Shown piece by piece: positions 49,357-61,414 of a DNA stretch of 64,000 bases. The stretch is from Paramecium tetraurelia (taxonomy: Eukaryota; Ciliophora; Oligohymenophorea; Peniculida; Parameciidae): the NCBI RefSeq assembly GCF_000165425.1, contig NW_001799010.1, positions 1,739 to 65,738 of the forward strand, in the 5' to 3' direction. Both the position numbers and the translations under genes were made by a program. The notes under the pieces are model-generated. The model searched no databases, was not told the DNA's origin, and worked only from the letters and a program-made list of their open reading frames with translations. How positions within the stretch are numbered: position 1 is the stretch's first letter; every line of letters begins with the position of its first letter.

Positions 49357-50749
49357 ATGATTGAGATGTAAACTTTGGGAGTGCGAACTGCACAACCAAA
49401 ATTTTCTTTGCTGATTGATGATTCCCAAACTCTGAGTTATCGAGAATTGTTGAAATGCACGGCTCCCTTGGCTCTGATCGATGTCTAGACTCTAAGTGCC
49501 AGTCATTATTAATAATTCAAGAATGTCTTTGTGACTTAAACGAGGGCTGTTTCAGTAAGGAATACTATCATTATAGGAACTATAATTCGAGGAGATAGCA
49601 TCATTGGTTGATTTCATACCAGGAGCAACTACTTCATAGATGATGGTGGCTTTAGGAACAATCTCAAAAAAAAATGCGCTGGGGGGAATCGTTGCTTTGG
49701 TGGCATATACAGTGCCTGGAGCTATGATATTAACAATTTTAGGTTACATTTACAGTAAGTACCCTGATCCCAGAGATCTCAACATTCTTGTGTTTCTGGC
49801 TATTCAGGGCATCAAATCGAGTACTGTTGCCTTGATCCTACAATTGCTGATATCAATGGCTGCGAAATCTATTAGCAATAAGATGCACATTGCATTATCG
49901 GTGTTAAGCGCAGCATTGTTTGTAGCATATCAATAACCGTATGTGTTAATATTAACTATGATGATGGGAGGAATAATAACAATTATGGTTGAATACGATG
50001 CAGAAAATACAATTGGAAGAAGAACCTTTGTAAAGGAGTAAACTGCTACTCCCGCAATTGTTAATGACCCAAAATTAATTAATAAAAAAAACAGTCACAA
50101 AATCAGTTAATTATTAGGAAATAAATCCTTACACTTATATTCCGTTATACTATTATTATTGTTGTATCTCAATTCTAAATATTAATCGCTTATCTTGGAC
50201 ATCACTCTCTCTTTTTACAACATTGGAACATTTATGATTGGAGGCACTCCTATAACTTTGCCTTTTATGTATGCTGAAACGGTTCTAAATCCTTTATATA
50301 TAAATGCAGATGCATTTTGGTTAGGGTTTGGTCTTGCAGCTGCACTTCCTGGCCCTTATTTGAATTTTGCCATATTTTTGGGCACTCATAGTATGGGAAT
50401 ATATGGAGGCATATGTTGTTGGGTTGCAATATTTGTGCCTTCGATTTTGTAGATTTGGGGTTTGTTGCCTAATTGGAGCAATCTCAGGAAGAATGTTTAT
50501 TTGTAGAAGTTCAAGGAAGGTGTGATTAGTGTGGCGATTGGATTTTTGGCAACTGCTGTATATTATGGATGGGTAGATGCTTGTAGGTATGATTTATCAA
50601 CTGCAACAGTCATTTCATTTTTGAGTCTAGTGTATGTTAGTTTGCTGAATTTCAACAGTCCTGCAGTTTTGACATTGGGTGCTGCTTTGTTTATTATTCG
50701 TTATCTTGCTTTATGGTATTATAGAGAATTGGATCCTGTGATATTTTGA
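49357..50749 (+). CDS. chromate transporter (CHR family) homologue (456 aa)
   Basis: Two homologous CHR halves are visible. The first has FIPGATTSQMMVALGTI where bacterial members have PGPTSTQ, followed by VALVAYTVPGAMILTILGYI. The second has TFMIGGTPITLPFMYAETV and ALPGPYLNFAIFLGTHSMGI, then WVAIFVPSILQIWGLLP. Ten or so hydrophobic helices span the protein. One 22-nt intron (GTAAGG...ATTATAG, about 49557-49578) leaves 457 codons. In bacteria and fungi the family exports chromate or takes up sulfate-like anions by antiport. The first-half signature is degraded (GATTSQ). It is patchily distributed in eukaryotes, so transfer from bacteria is possible, though codon use here matches the neighbours. 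Confidence 0.85.
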
Positions 50750-50783
50750 TCATAAAATAATTATTTATTAATATATGGATATA

Positions 50784-53700
50784 TCATATTGATTTCCAAG
50801 TCTTCTCGAACACATCCAATTCATCCAGCTAGATCGTATCAAACAACAACACATCCTCCTTATAGACAACAACCTTCTTATTGTTATCCAACTAAACAAC
50901 ATAATATTTAAGTTAATTATTTTTATTCTTGATCTACCCGACAATAGTGCATTTCTCTAATTGTTTGGCTCCCTCTCTGCATCTGATATATACGAGATGC
51001 TAATGGAAATCCACAATAGAATTCTCGTTGATCTCGAATTTGCAATCCAAACAGAGTAATCTTTGGTTGTTTTCAAGCAATTCCTTAATAGAACTGGCTT
51101 GAGTTTGGAGTTCTCTGGCTAATTGGAATTATTTGCTCATTTAAAATTCTACTTTCCTCACATTCCCATAAGAATTGTATTTTAATTGGAGAATCAACAT
51201 TTCTAAATAAATAATAGAACATATTAAATACATGATGTAAATTAATTACTAATTTGACTGATGTTGTCTAATAGATAGAATCGATTGTTTTCATCAATCA
51301 AAAGTAGATCATATGAATTATACTTCTGAAAATGACTCTGCAAAATTGAATTGAAATAATCAGTCAAATCTGTACTTTTTTCATAACTATCATCTGAGAG
51401 TGTGACTTTAACAAACCTTACATCTCCATATTACATCTGCTACCTCCTGTATTATTGATGATTAATCAAATCATTTGGAATAAATAAGCTCAGAATCTCC
51501 TTTCTTTTCTATTTGCTATGAGTCAACTTGAACAAAACATCTACTAAATATATTGAGGCATTGTCTTCACGCAAGAATTAGGAATACAATTCTTGGAAAT
51601 TGCATTGTGCTGGATCCAATTGGAAATATTAAGTCACTAATTATTTGAATTCCACATAATTGAGACTGTTGCCAGATTTGAAAGCATCAGGATGTGAAAA
51701 TGCACTGTGTTTGACATTGAATAGGATGCATTAATCCATAAAGTATGAAATCGCTTAATCCTTTGAGATTATATTTTCAGAATTGCAACCATCCCCTTAC
51801 AACAATATAGAGTACTCCATTTCAGAGATTTGATAATGTCTTTGTAGATCATAATCATCCTAAAAAATAAGAGTGTTCTTGTATATTGTGTTCACTTATA
51901 AGTATCTCAAATCGATTCTCCCTCTGAACTTTTCATTTACAGAGATATCCAAAATTTGAGATGAATAAGGCAATTCAAAATATAATTCTTCAGATTCCCT
52001 TCTCTACTAACCCTGAATAGTAACTACATTAGTTCCATAATAATCAATTTGATGCAAGTGTAAAGAGTGAATCAAAATGTAAACTGCGTTGATTCTTTAC
52101 TTAAACACAAATTTGGTACCAGCCTTGGGTAGGAATATTTGAGACTCTTAGATGTCATACACCGATCCTTCGTGCTCTTCAGGAATATCTATAATCTAAC
52201 TTTATTATTGAGTATTCAAGAGTTTAAGTTAATCGACATGGATGTTATCCAAAGGATTAACCTTTTGAATCATCTACTTAATGAGATCATCATATTTCTC
52301 AAGAGGTTCGAATTAATTTAATAAATAACAATTGTAACTTGCTATGATCAATTTCTCTGGATTACAAAGCAGTCTCCCATAGACATTTAATCCAACGATA
52401 AATTCCTCCTGAGTTGTGAAGGTTGAGTAATTAATCTCATTTAAAATTCCTCCTACAACACTTGCGATAACTTTATCGAAACTACCCTCTATGAATCCTA
52501 TTCCAATTATGTAATCGAATACTCTTAGCCAAACATCAAAATAAAAGAAACCACTGAATAGATTACTCAGATGATCCTTAAACCAGCCCATGTTTATTTT
52601 TGGGTTATTCAATTTTGGCACTAACATTTAATATCTTAAACATCTTATGATCTTGTAAATTAACTCATCGCAGTTTTCCTTTCCATCAAACAATTAAAAC
52701 AATCTCACAATCAAAAGCAGCTTATCTTGAGTATTATCTATAACACCACATCCATTCACTATTCTGTATATTTGATCCTTCCATTAATTCAATCGTTCCA
52801 TGAAGATATTCGTCCAAACATTATTATATTTGAATTTGATACTGCTTATGTATTATTCTACTCTTTCACGATTAATCTGTTGTGTTTCCACATCCATGTA
52901 TTTGTCAATTTCATTAGATACTATATCCAAAATGTTCAGATTTTCATGCCATTCCAAACCATGATCATCTGCAAAATTCTTGATCTTCTCATTGAACTAT
53001 AACAAAATCGGTATCAATTCAACTCTTGATTATTTCGTAAATCCTTTTTTACAAGCAACCATTAATTTATCCCTTACAAAACCTTCCGAATTCTAAATTC
53101 TATTGTGATATAAATAATAATATAATTATTTGAATCTCCCATCCTTGTTGTCATATCCCTCTTCAGATAAAAACTCCTAGATTTCTATCAAATCATCTTC
53201 TGACTATTTGCTATTAGCCCAAATCTACCCTCTGGATTACAAGGCATCCTCTAAAGATTTTACCTTGAATTCCTCCCATTGCTATTGCATACTCTTTCGA
53301 GGATCCTTCAATTACCTAATGTAATATTTTAACTCGTTGGCTGTTATTGGCAATTCGACAATATCTAAATAAAAAGGATTAATCGTGGAATTAGTAATTT
53401 TGAATCTAACATCCTCATGAAGATCAATTTAAATCATTGGCTAATTGAACTATTGATCCTACTACAAATTCTATTGTAAATCAGCTGAAACATCCAATCT
53501 TGCGAAATGTCTTCTATTGCTATTCAAATTCTTCTCGAACTCCAAAATTGATATTCTCCCTTGCATAACCTTCCTTGCTGTTGCAATGAATGCCTAATCC
53601 TCAGTTGGTTCTTCCTAGGCCTTTGCCAATATTCTCTCATTGAAATCTTCGTAATCATCAAATATTATAAACTCTAAAATGTCCTGAGTTTTAAAGTGAG

Positions 53701-54849
53701 ACAAAGTTATCTCAACATTGGCTCTCCAACCCCTTCCATCTAATTCCATATATGACAGTTCCGTTCCTTTTACAAATTCTATCTTCCCTTCTTGCTCTGA
53801 CTCCAAAGGCTTGAATTGAACAAACAAAATTGGATTTAATAATCTAATATGATCACCTACAATCAGCTTAAAATTCGAAAAATGTAAGTCTTTATGCTAA
53901 AGTTTAAGTAACTCAATTAATCTCCTATTTTCCTCCTCCTTCTTTTACTATTCTAACAATTCCTACTATTGCTCCAATAATCTTAAGGCTTCTTATTCTT
54001 GTTTTTCTCTCTCCTATCTTTCTTCCATCATCTACACTGATATATTCTTCCATTGTCCCAAGATAGATTTCAAATTTTGCTTCTCTAAATTCTGAAAGAA
54101 CCTCTCATTTTATCTCAAATGACTGAGTTTACCCTATCTAATTGATTCTTATTCAAGCTATTATTTTTATTTCGCCTACACAGTCAGAAACTTAAACAAA
54201 TCCCTGTACTTTTAGGAATCATAGGTTCTTATCTCATTTGAATTGTGCAAAAATGTCGTTTGCTTCGATTTTAAATCATTTGAAATCTTAGCAGATTACA
54301 ACTCCAACTTCTTGTTCTAAGCTTCCGTGTATCGCAATAGTGTCTGATATTGAAAACGCTTAAACACTTTTTCCATGCTCTTCTTGCTTTTTTCCAAAAC
54401 ACCAGCATTTCGAAATTTCAAAAACTCAATAAATCTAAATGCTTAATTCTGAGTATCAAAATATATTGCTGTTGCTTTCTAGAACTGACTCAGCTGTGTC
54501 CTTTGTTCCCCTCCTTAGTGACGATCGTAGAGAATTCGAATAGGTTTATTCAGTTACTCGATCCAAGGAAATGCGAGTCTTTCCTCATTTGGCAGTTATT
54601 CATATTGTTCCTTTATTAGTTAAATGGAAATACTCTAGTGACAACTGTAAAACAAGTAGGATAAGGTATAGTTTTATTATTGACTTAAGCCATCTAATTC
54701 TCTTATAAGGTGACTTATCTCAGGTACTTTTTTCCTCTTGGCTTTGCCTATTTCTCTATATCCAAATGAACCTACCCAATGTTGTACTTCCGAGTAACAG
54801 CATCGTGTGTTAGATTAAAACTCTTCATAAAATTTTCTGACCAAGACAT
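50784..54849 (-). CDS. very long coiled-coil protein with TBC-like region (1331 aa)
   Basis: The start is MSWSENFMKSFNLTHDAVTR. A 23-nt intron (AAG end, near 54610) and a 47-nt intron near 51204-51250 leave 1332 codons. Residues ~80-330 are helical/coiled coil. A beta segment IVGDHIRLLNPILFVQFKP and a long helical core follow. Around residue 765 the sequence LFSGFFYFDVWLRVFDYIIG followed by GSFDKVIASVVGG resembles the late part of a TBC RabGAP domain, but the catalytic Arg and Gln fingers were not found, so GAP activity is unproven. The C-terminal 120 residues (after the 47-nt intron) could alternatively be a separate short gene starting at the ATG overlapping the TGA. Confidence 0.55.
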
Positions 54850-55230
54850 TGTATATATTTTAATTAATATTTTATTTCAAAATTCCCTCACATTAGTAAC
54901 AATATTATTATCAAAAATGCATTTAATTTAAAGAACATTTTCAAGTTTTTCAAGCCCTTTATCAAATTTCTACTGAAAATCAATTGAAAAACTGGTTTCA
55001 ATTAATATTAAATGAAAAGATATTATGAAAATGGACTTAATGTATTTAAGATCGCTTCTTCCAGTCTCACTTTTATTATTGAAATATGATGAAGATATAA
55101 ATCAAGAAAACAAGTAATAAGTTCTACGAATCACATAAAAATAAGTAAATCTAAAAACAAGTAAACTCAAATGAGAGTATTTAAAAATCTGGTATATAAA
55201 TGAAGGAGGAGGGCTTGAATGTTAAATTTT
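54850..55230. other. intergenic DNA
   Basis: About 380 AT-rich bases upstream of the long minus-strand gene; probably its promoter. Nothing specific is recognised. Confidence 0.4.
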
Positions 55231-56460
55231 GATGCCTAACCTAAATTATTATGAAACTGAACATTAAATTGAATAAGATAAAACCTATTTGTTTAGTTTA
55301 TATCCTAAAGTACTTAGTCTTAGAATAGGAGGGTTATATCAAAGGGGAGAAAAGGTCTCATATTATCCCTTTAAATGCAATTTTTAGAAATTCAAATTGA
55401 AGTGAATTGACCTTGGTTCGGATATGCTAGATACGGAATTTAATGTTGTTTATTATAAATTAAAATTCACTTAAATGCCAATCCATTTCTTTTCAATCAA
55501 ATAATACTTTATGGGAAGAAACTAAAATCATTCTTGCTTGCTGTATTAATTACTTTAAGAATTACTGGAATGACACTTTTATTGTAGTTCTATATAAACA
55601 ATACAATTTTAAGCTTCTTGTTCTTCTTGATGTATGATTGAATACATGATACAAACAGAAAAACTCAAGTTCGATTTCGATCAAAATTAAAATATATAAT
55701 TGAAAATTTGTTGAATATAAGTTAGGTCACATTTTGAAAGATTCTAAATTTGATGAATAAATTAGATAGCAACTGTTAAAGATCTCTTTAATTTAGATAG
55801 GAAAGTTTTTTTAGATCAAACCTTAACTTTCATAAAATGTCTTTTAAAATTGCCCCTCAATACTAGATATCATTCTTTTAAAGAGAATGATAAAAACATT
55901 TCGACGAATATTCATATGGATATTCTAGATGAATATATTTAAAACAAATCTCTTTAAGATAATGATATTCAGTAATTTAGTAGAGGTATTGCAATACTTG
56001 TTTCATTCCATTAGAATGCAATTATTAGTGAGAGAATTGTCATCATATCGTTTGAGAAAAATATTTTACAATAATTTATAATTCATAAATAGATTAAATT
56101 AATTTATCTATCACAATATTTAAGTTTTGAAATGAAAATAAAAGATTATTTCTTGACACAAAATTAATTTAGAGAGATAATTACTTTTAAGTTAGAATAA
56201 TGTTACAATCTTCATAAGCAGAAAATATCATATTAAATATTACAATTATAGGAATCAAATTTAATAATAGAAATAAAGAAATCTAATATAGTGGATACCT
56301 AATTTTATTTTTCAAACTACAAACATATCTAATATTCCAATATTACATGAAAATGAATTCTAAGGTTAATTGGATTGGCTATGTAAGAAAGCAAATGATG
56401 AAAAAAAAGGTTTATATGAATTATGGATTACAAATTTATTTGTGAGTGATGATTTCTGAG
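55231..56460 (+). pseudogene. decayed gene, unknown family
   Basis: From ATG 55231 the plus strand reads MPNLNYYETEHQIEQDKTY, then LSLRIGGLYQRGEKVSYYP, meets TGA, continues protein-like in the same frame (IDLGSDMLDTEFNVVYYKL), shifts frame (YWNDTFIVVLYKQYNFKLL) and then runs about 600 bases uninterrupted (DRKVFLDQTLTFIKCLLKL, GIAILVSFHQNAIISERIV). It ends with ENEFQGQLDWLCKKANDE in a further frame before TGA near 56458. At least one in-frame stop and two frame changes are not explained by good introns. The composition is clearly coding-derived, so a recently inactivated gene is the best call; a poorly modelled live gene is the alternative. Confidence 0.45.
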
Positions 56461-56523
56461 ACTGTGATGGTTGAAATCATCTGATGTTCAAAATGATAAT
56501 ATTATGAAATCTTAAATCATTTA

Positions 56524-56543
56524 TAATAATAATAATAATAATA
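56524..56543. repeat. (AAT)n simple repeat
   Basis: About seven AAT triplets just upstream of the secreted-protein gene; a microsatellite in the short promoter region. Confidence 0.8.
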
Positions 56544-56557
56544 TAGATAAAAATATA

Positions 56558-57723
56558 ATGATGATGTCACCTTTGGGTTTTGCTAATCTATATCTATTGA
56601 TGGGGCTAAGTGTATCAATAATAATAACAACGCCATGTGCATCTGTTGCTTTGGCAGATTGTAATGCATCTGGATATTGCACACTAAGTGCTGACTCCTT
56701 AAGTTGCCTTAGTTTACCTTGCTATAAAATAAATGAAGTTGGAGCTTGCCGAGATGCAACAGCCGTAGCTTACGATGCAGCATTGTGTTCTGGATTGAGT
56801 TAATTGGATTTACGATATGATAATGTTTGCGGTCCTTTGGGATAGTTGGACTATGCTTATGTAAGATTACCAATTCAGAAAACAGGATCAGCAACGTATT
56901 CAACAACTGGGATGACGGTGAGTTAAATATTGGCAGAAACAGTAGCAGCCACAAGAAATAATTTATTAACATAGTTATTTAGTCTAAATTTGTATGCAGC
57001 AAGCAATACGGAGTTGAATTCAATTTTATCTCTTTATATTGCCTATAAAGATGACATGACAGGAGTGACTGGCTTCACAATGTCCCACCCTTACTATATG
57101 GAGAAAGCCATCTATGCTGCTCTCCAGAATTTTAGAGTATTGTTTTATGTTATATAACACAGGATGACACTGATGCAGCTAAGGTTCTAACAACTACATT
57201 AACAAATGTTTGGACTTTGAGTGATACGTTGTTGTTGAGACTGAGAACTTTTCGTAAATTTTATTCAACTAGTTACTTTTTTGTGAACTTCGCTCACACT
57301 CAATTCAGCAGAACATACTTATCAGTAAAGGCATAGTACAGTGTATTCTCATTGAAATGGAAACAATACAGCAGTAATGGATATGTGTAATTGATAACAT
57401 TTGTTCCTAACTAATTCTCCGGGTTTAGTGCAGCACTTAGCGACGCAATAATGTTCAATATTATCGACACAACTGGGACTGCTTACGTTCTTACATACAC
57501 TTTAACTTGGTTGATCACTGACAATACGAAGATTACATGTGCAGCAGAAACTACGTCATTTTTGCACGTTATTGATAGAAATACTCTCGTTGAATCGACA
57601 CCCACTGTGGATATCCACACTTATTGTAGTATTAGTGGGACAACGAGAAGATGTGACATTCCCAGCACAGTTATTGATGCATAGACTCCTGCGGGAAAGG
57701 CATTTTATATAGCCTGTTCATGA
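56558..57723 (+). CDS. secreted or surface protein, unknown (379 aa)
   Basis: MMMSPLGFANLYLLMGLSVS starts a hydrophobic leader ending near TTPCASVALA. The mature part has a small Cys-rich head (DCNASGYCTLSADSLSCLSL, then YKINEVGACRDATAV) and then Thr/Ser/Tyr-rich beta sequence such as YSTTGMTVSQILAETVAATR. One 26-nt intron (ends CAG, near 57138-57163) leaves 380 codons. There is no C-terminal hydrophobic GPI signal, and it is not a typical surface antigen with 8-Cys periods. Base use is richer in A/C codons than neighbours, as often seen for abundant exported ciliate proteins. It may be extracellular or in a secretory granule. Confidence 0.7.
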
Positions 57724-57776
57724 TTTTCAGATTTATTTAAAAAATTTAATTAAATATTTTTGTGAATCCTCTCAAA

Positions 57777-60229
57777 ATGGAAGAAGTTTAAACACGTCTT
57801 TAAAAGATTGGACTTGATGAAACAACGATCAAGAACACTCTCAAGGGTAAAAATGCACTCAAATCAATTCTTTAGACTCTTGATTTGGTTGGGATTAATG
57901 AATGCGATAAGAAAGTATTTATAATTCTTTCACATAGATTGGAAATTTATTATATGAAATGTCCTAAAATCTAACAGAAGCCCTTGACAATAGAAGAGCT
58001 CTCTTGGCTAAGTACATTGTGGAAGGAAAGATTTCCAACAAATTGCAATTGGAAGGTGCTCTTGAATATTTAAGAACACATACTCATTTGGAATAAGTAC
58101 CTGCCCAAGACTTTGAGAAGGCTGCTGGTGTAGGAATAGTCGTGACTCCAGAGTAAATTAAAAACACAGTCGCTGAATTTCTTTAGAGTAAGTAGGATTT
58201 GAAGACTATCCGATATACCTATAATTTTTCTGAGTACACAAAATAAGTAAGAACTCTCCTTCCATTTGCAGAGGGAAAGTTATTGACTTAAGAATTAAAC
58301 CAATAAATTGAGGCTATACTTGGACCCAAGACTGAGGAAGATTTAAAGGCTGCAAAAACCTAAACAAAAAAACCATAATAATAATAATAACAATAATAAT
58401 AATAATTAGAATAATAAGGTGAGGAAGAGGATGATTGCAAATTTGATATCTCAAAATTAGTTGCCAGAGATCTTGCTACCACTGTCAATAGTGAATAATT
58501 ACTTAATTGGAGAAAATAGAATTTCCCCTATGAAGTTTTAACCAGATTCCCACCTGAACCAAATGGTTACTTACACATTGGTCATGCCAAATCCATCAAT
58601 TTCAATTTTAGATTAGCTCAACACTACAAAGGTGTCACCTATCTAAGATTCGATGATACTAACCCAGAGAAGGAATGCTAAGAATTCATTGATAACATCA
58701 AGGAAAACTTAAGATTCCTCGGTTACACTCCATTCAAAACTACTCATGCATCAGACAACTTTGGCAAACTCTATGACTATGCTGTCTAATTGATCTAAAA
58801 AGGCAAAGCCTATTGCTGTTTCTTGAGCAAAGAGGAGGTATACTCTAAATTTTAAACTTTTAGTCCTCCAAATTAAGAACCGATCTTAAACCTTCCCCAT
58901 ACAGAGACACTCAACCAGCTGAAAACCTTGAAATATTCAGAAAAATGAAAATGGGTTACTACAAGGAAAACGAGGTCTGTTTGAGAGCCAAGATTGATCC
59001 AACTCATCCTAATCCCACTCTGAGAGACCCAGCCATTTTCAGAATCAGATTCACTCCTCATCCTCATTAAGGAGACAAATGGTGCATCTATCCTCTCTAT
59101 GATTTCACTCATTGCATCTGTGATTCCATCGAAGGCATCACCCATTCTTGTTGCACTCTTGAATTCGAAGTCAGAAGAGATCTCTATTATTGGTTCTTAA
59201 AGGAATTAGATCTCTACAGACCTTTCGTCTGGGAATTCTCCAGATTGAATGTCTCTAACACTGTATTAAGCAAGAGAAAACTTCACCATTTGGTCTTCAA
59301 CAACATTGTGGACGGTTGGGATGATCCTAGAATCTTGACTCTCAACGGTCTCAGAAGAAGAGGATACACTGCTGATTCCATCAACAAATTCTGCGATCTC
59401 ATCAGTGTGACCAGAAAAGGTAATGAGAATTTCATAGGCATGCATGTACTTGAAAGTTGCATCAGAAAAGACTTGGATATCAAGGCTCCCAGAACTATGG
59501 CTATCTTGGAACCAATCGTAGCCATTATTGACAATGTTGCTGAGGACTTCTCTGAAGAATTGGAAGTTGCCATCATTCCAAGAAATCCATAAAAGGGAAA
59601 TAGAAAGATCCTTTTGACCAAATAAGTCTATTTGGATAGGAATGATGTCAGGTATCTAAATTTAAATATCAAAAAGAACTGAAGATCATCCTGATTTCTG
59701 GGGTGTTGCACCTGGTAAAATTATTGGACTCAAATAATGTGGACCTTTCAAAGTTCTCAGTGTCACTGCCAATGAAGTCCATCTAGAACGACTAGGAAAG
59801 GATGTTAAGCCTAAAGGATTCTTACATTGGTTATCTGTTAAAGAAGCCACTCCTTGTGTTGTCAGATTGTATGACTACTTGTTTGAAGCCTATGATCCCA
59901 ATGAACTTGAAGATTACATCAAGGGAATCAATCCTAACTCCAAGATCGTTTGTGCTAATGCCTTAATGCACAAGTATTAACCCATTTTCTATTATTTTAG
60001 GGATCTCTTGAATTCAAAACCAGAAGACAAACTCCAATTCGAAAGGTTGGGCTATTTCAACTTGGACTTTGATTCCAAGGACGGAAAATTCATTTGGAAT
60101 AGAACTGTCACTCTGTAAGAGAAGGATAAGATTAAGGCTATTGCATAGGTTGATGGCAAATAAGTATAAAAAAAGGATGTGCCTTAATAGAAAAAGGATA
60201 ATACCAAAAAGGAAGCCAAAAAGGAATGA
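57777..60229 (+). CDS. QARS: glutaminyl-tRNA synthetase, cytosolic type (783 aa)
   Basis: The N-terminal ~200 residues form the eukaryote-specific appended domain ([20 protein letters not shown]). A linker holds a 10-Gln run followed by LEQQGEEEDD. The class I catalytic core carries [17 protein letters not shown] (HIGH), [11 protein letters not shown], the GlnRS-specific [19 protein letters not shown] and the KMSKS equivalent VLSKRKL. The beta-barrel anticodon-binding part ends in a lysine-rich tail. Introns of 23, 26, 25 (AAAAG end) and 27 nt leave 784 codons, close to the human length of 775. The enzyme charges tRNA-Gln, including, in this organism, tRNAs that read UAA and UAG. Confidence 0.96.
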
Positions 60230-60309
60230 TATATTATTATTCAAGCAAATAAAATTTGTTTAATTAATTTAAATAAAGCTAAAAAAGGATTATTTTTTAT
60301 TTTTAAATA

Positions 60310-60567
60310 ATGATGAATGAATCCTTCTATAGAATTTGCTTTTAGACCTTAAGAACGCTATGCGAATTGAAACTAATAACAGGGCAAGAAAAGCTCTATC
60401 TCAAGAAGATAGTAGTTCATCAATAATTTTAAATACCAGAAAATTTAGATATTAACTACCTCTCTCTTTTATTTTTATTCCACATAAAAAAACAAAGGAA
60501 ATAGTTAGAACTCAAAAATGGCGATCTTTTAATCATAGATGAATAGACAGATGAAGAATAGGCATGA
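60310..60567 (+). CDS. small hypothetical protein (85 aa)
   Basis: An intronless 86-codon frame with two adjacent ATGs (MMNESFYRICFQTLRTLCEL), then LITGQEKLYLKKIVVHQQFQ, a Leu/Phe-rich middle and an acidic end LLIIDEQTDEEQA. The composition is protein-like and it sits 80 bp after the GlnRS gene. No family recognised. Confidence 0.5.
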
Positions 60568-61414
60568 TCCTGTGCACTGCAGAAATTTAGTGAATTTTGT
60601 TTATGTATTTTTCTTACATTATAAACTATCTATTGAACTCAAATTGTTTGTTAACCAAAAAATTCCGTTTTAATTTAAAATTTCTAAAAGAAAATCCCAT
60701 ATTGCGTATTTTCTATTAAATAATGCAATATTAATACGCATTTTCTTAATCGTATGTATTAAATTATTATGTTTAAACCTATTTATAAAAATGACACTTT
60801 TGTAATAATTGATAATAAATATTATAATAAAATATAAGCATGGTTGAAAGGAATAAATAATTATATATACGCTTTTAAATTCTTTTCACAATTCTTTTCT
60901 AATGTTTGGGATCCAAAAACAATTTTAAGTATTTTTGGGTTATTTATTATTGTCATTCAGATGGATAAAGATTATTTGAAATTAAGTTTGCTTCTCTGTA
61001 ACAATTCCATATTAATCGAATAAAAAAAATTAACAAAATTTTCTTTGAGGTATTAAGGTCAACATCTAAGTGAAAAGGGAATGCTCTCCCTTCAAGTTAG
61101 CGATCAAACTGCATCAATAATATTAATCTGAGAAGAGGGAGATATGCAGAGGGAGTGTGAGAAAAGAATTGAAATTAATATAATATTGGCTTATATTTTA
61201 TGATAATACAGTTTAACAGAGTTCTCAATCGTAGTGTTTGTGTTGTTATAAATTTTAATGAATGAATATTGAATGTTATTTCTTGGAGAAGCTAAAGGTT
61301 TCAGGAAATTAAAACAATTAGGAATGTAAATTGTAGATATAAAATTGCTTTTGATTTGAAGGGATGAAAACCTTAGTTTTTGCTAAGTAAATTTAGCAAT
61401 ATTAATAATAACAT
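60568..61414. other. intergenic DNA with a short hairpin
   Basis: About 850 bases without a convincing frame. At 61075-61092 AAGGGA and TCCCTT form a six-pair stem with a six-base loop. It is short and may be chance. A GC-richer patch follows at 61130-61165 (GAGGGAGAT, GAGGGAGTG). No known RNA identified. Confidence 0.35.

Noticed and set aside
59283..59621. Long antisense open frame opposite GlnRS
   Set aside because: It is the shadow of the GlnRS coding strand (same codons read in reverse), with no independent start context or protein-like composition.
61075..61092. Short hairpin as a transcription terminator
   Set aside because: A six-pair stem is expected by chance, and ciliate genes do not use bacterial-type terminators.
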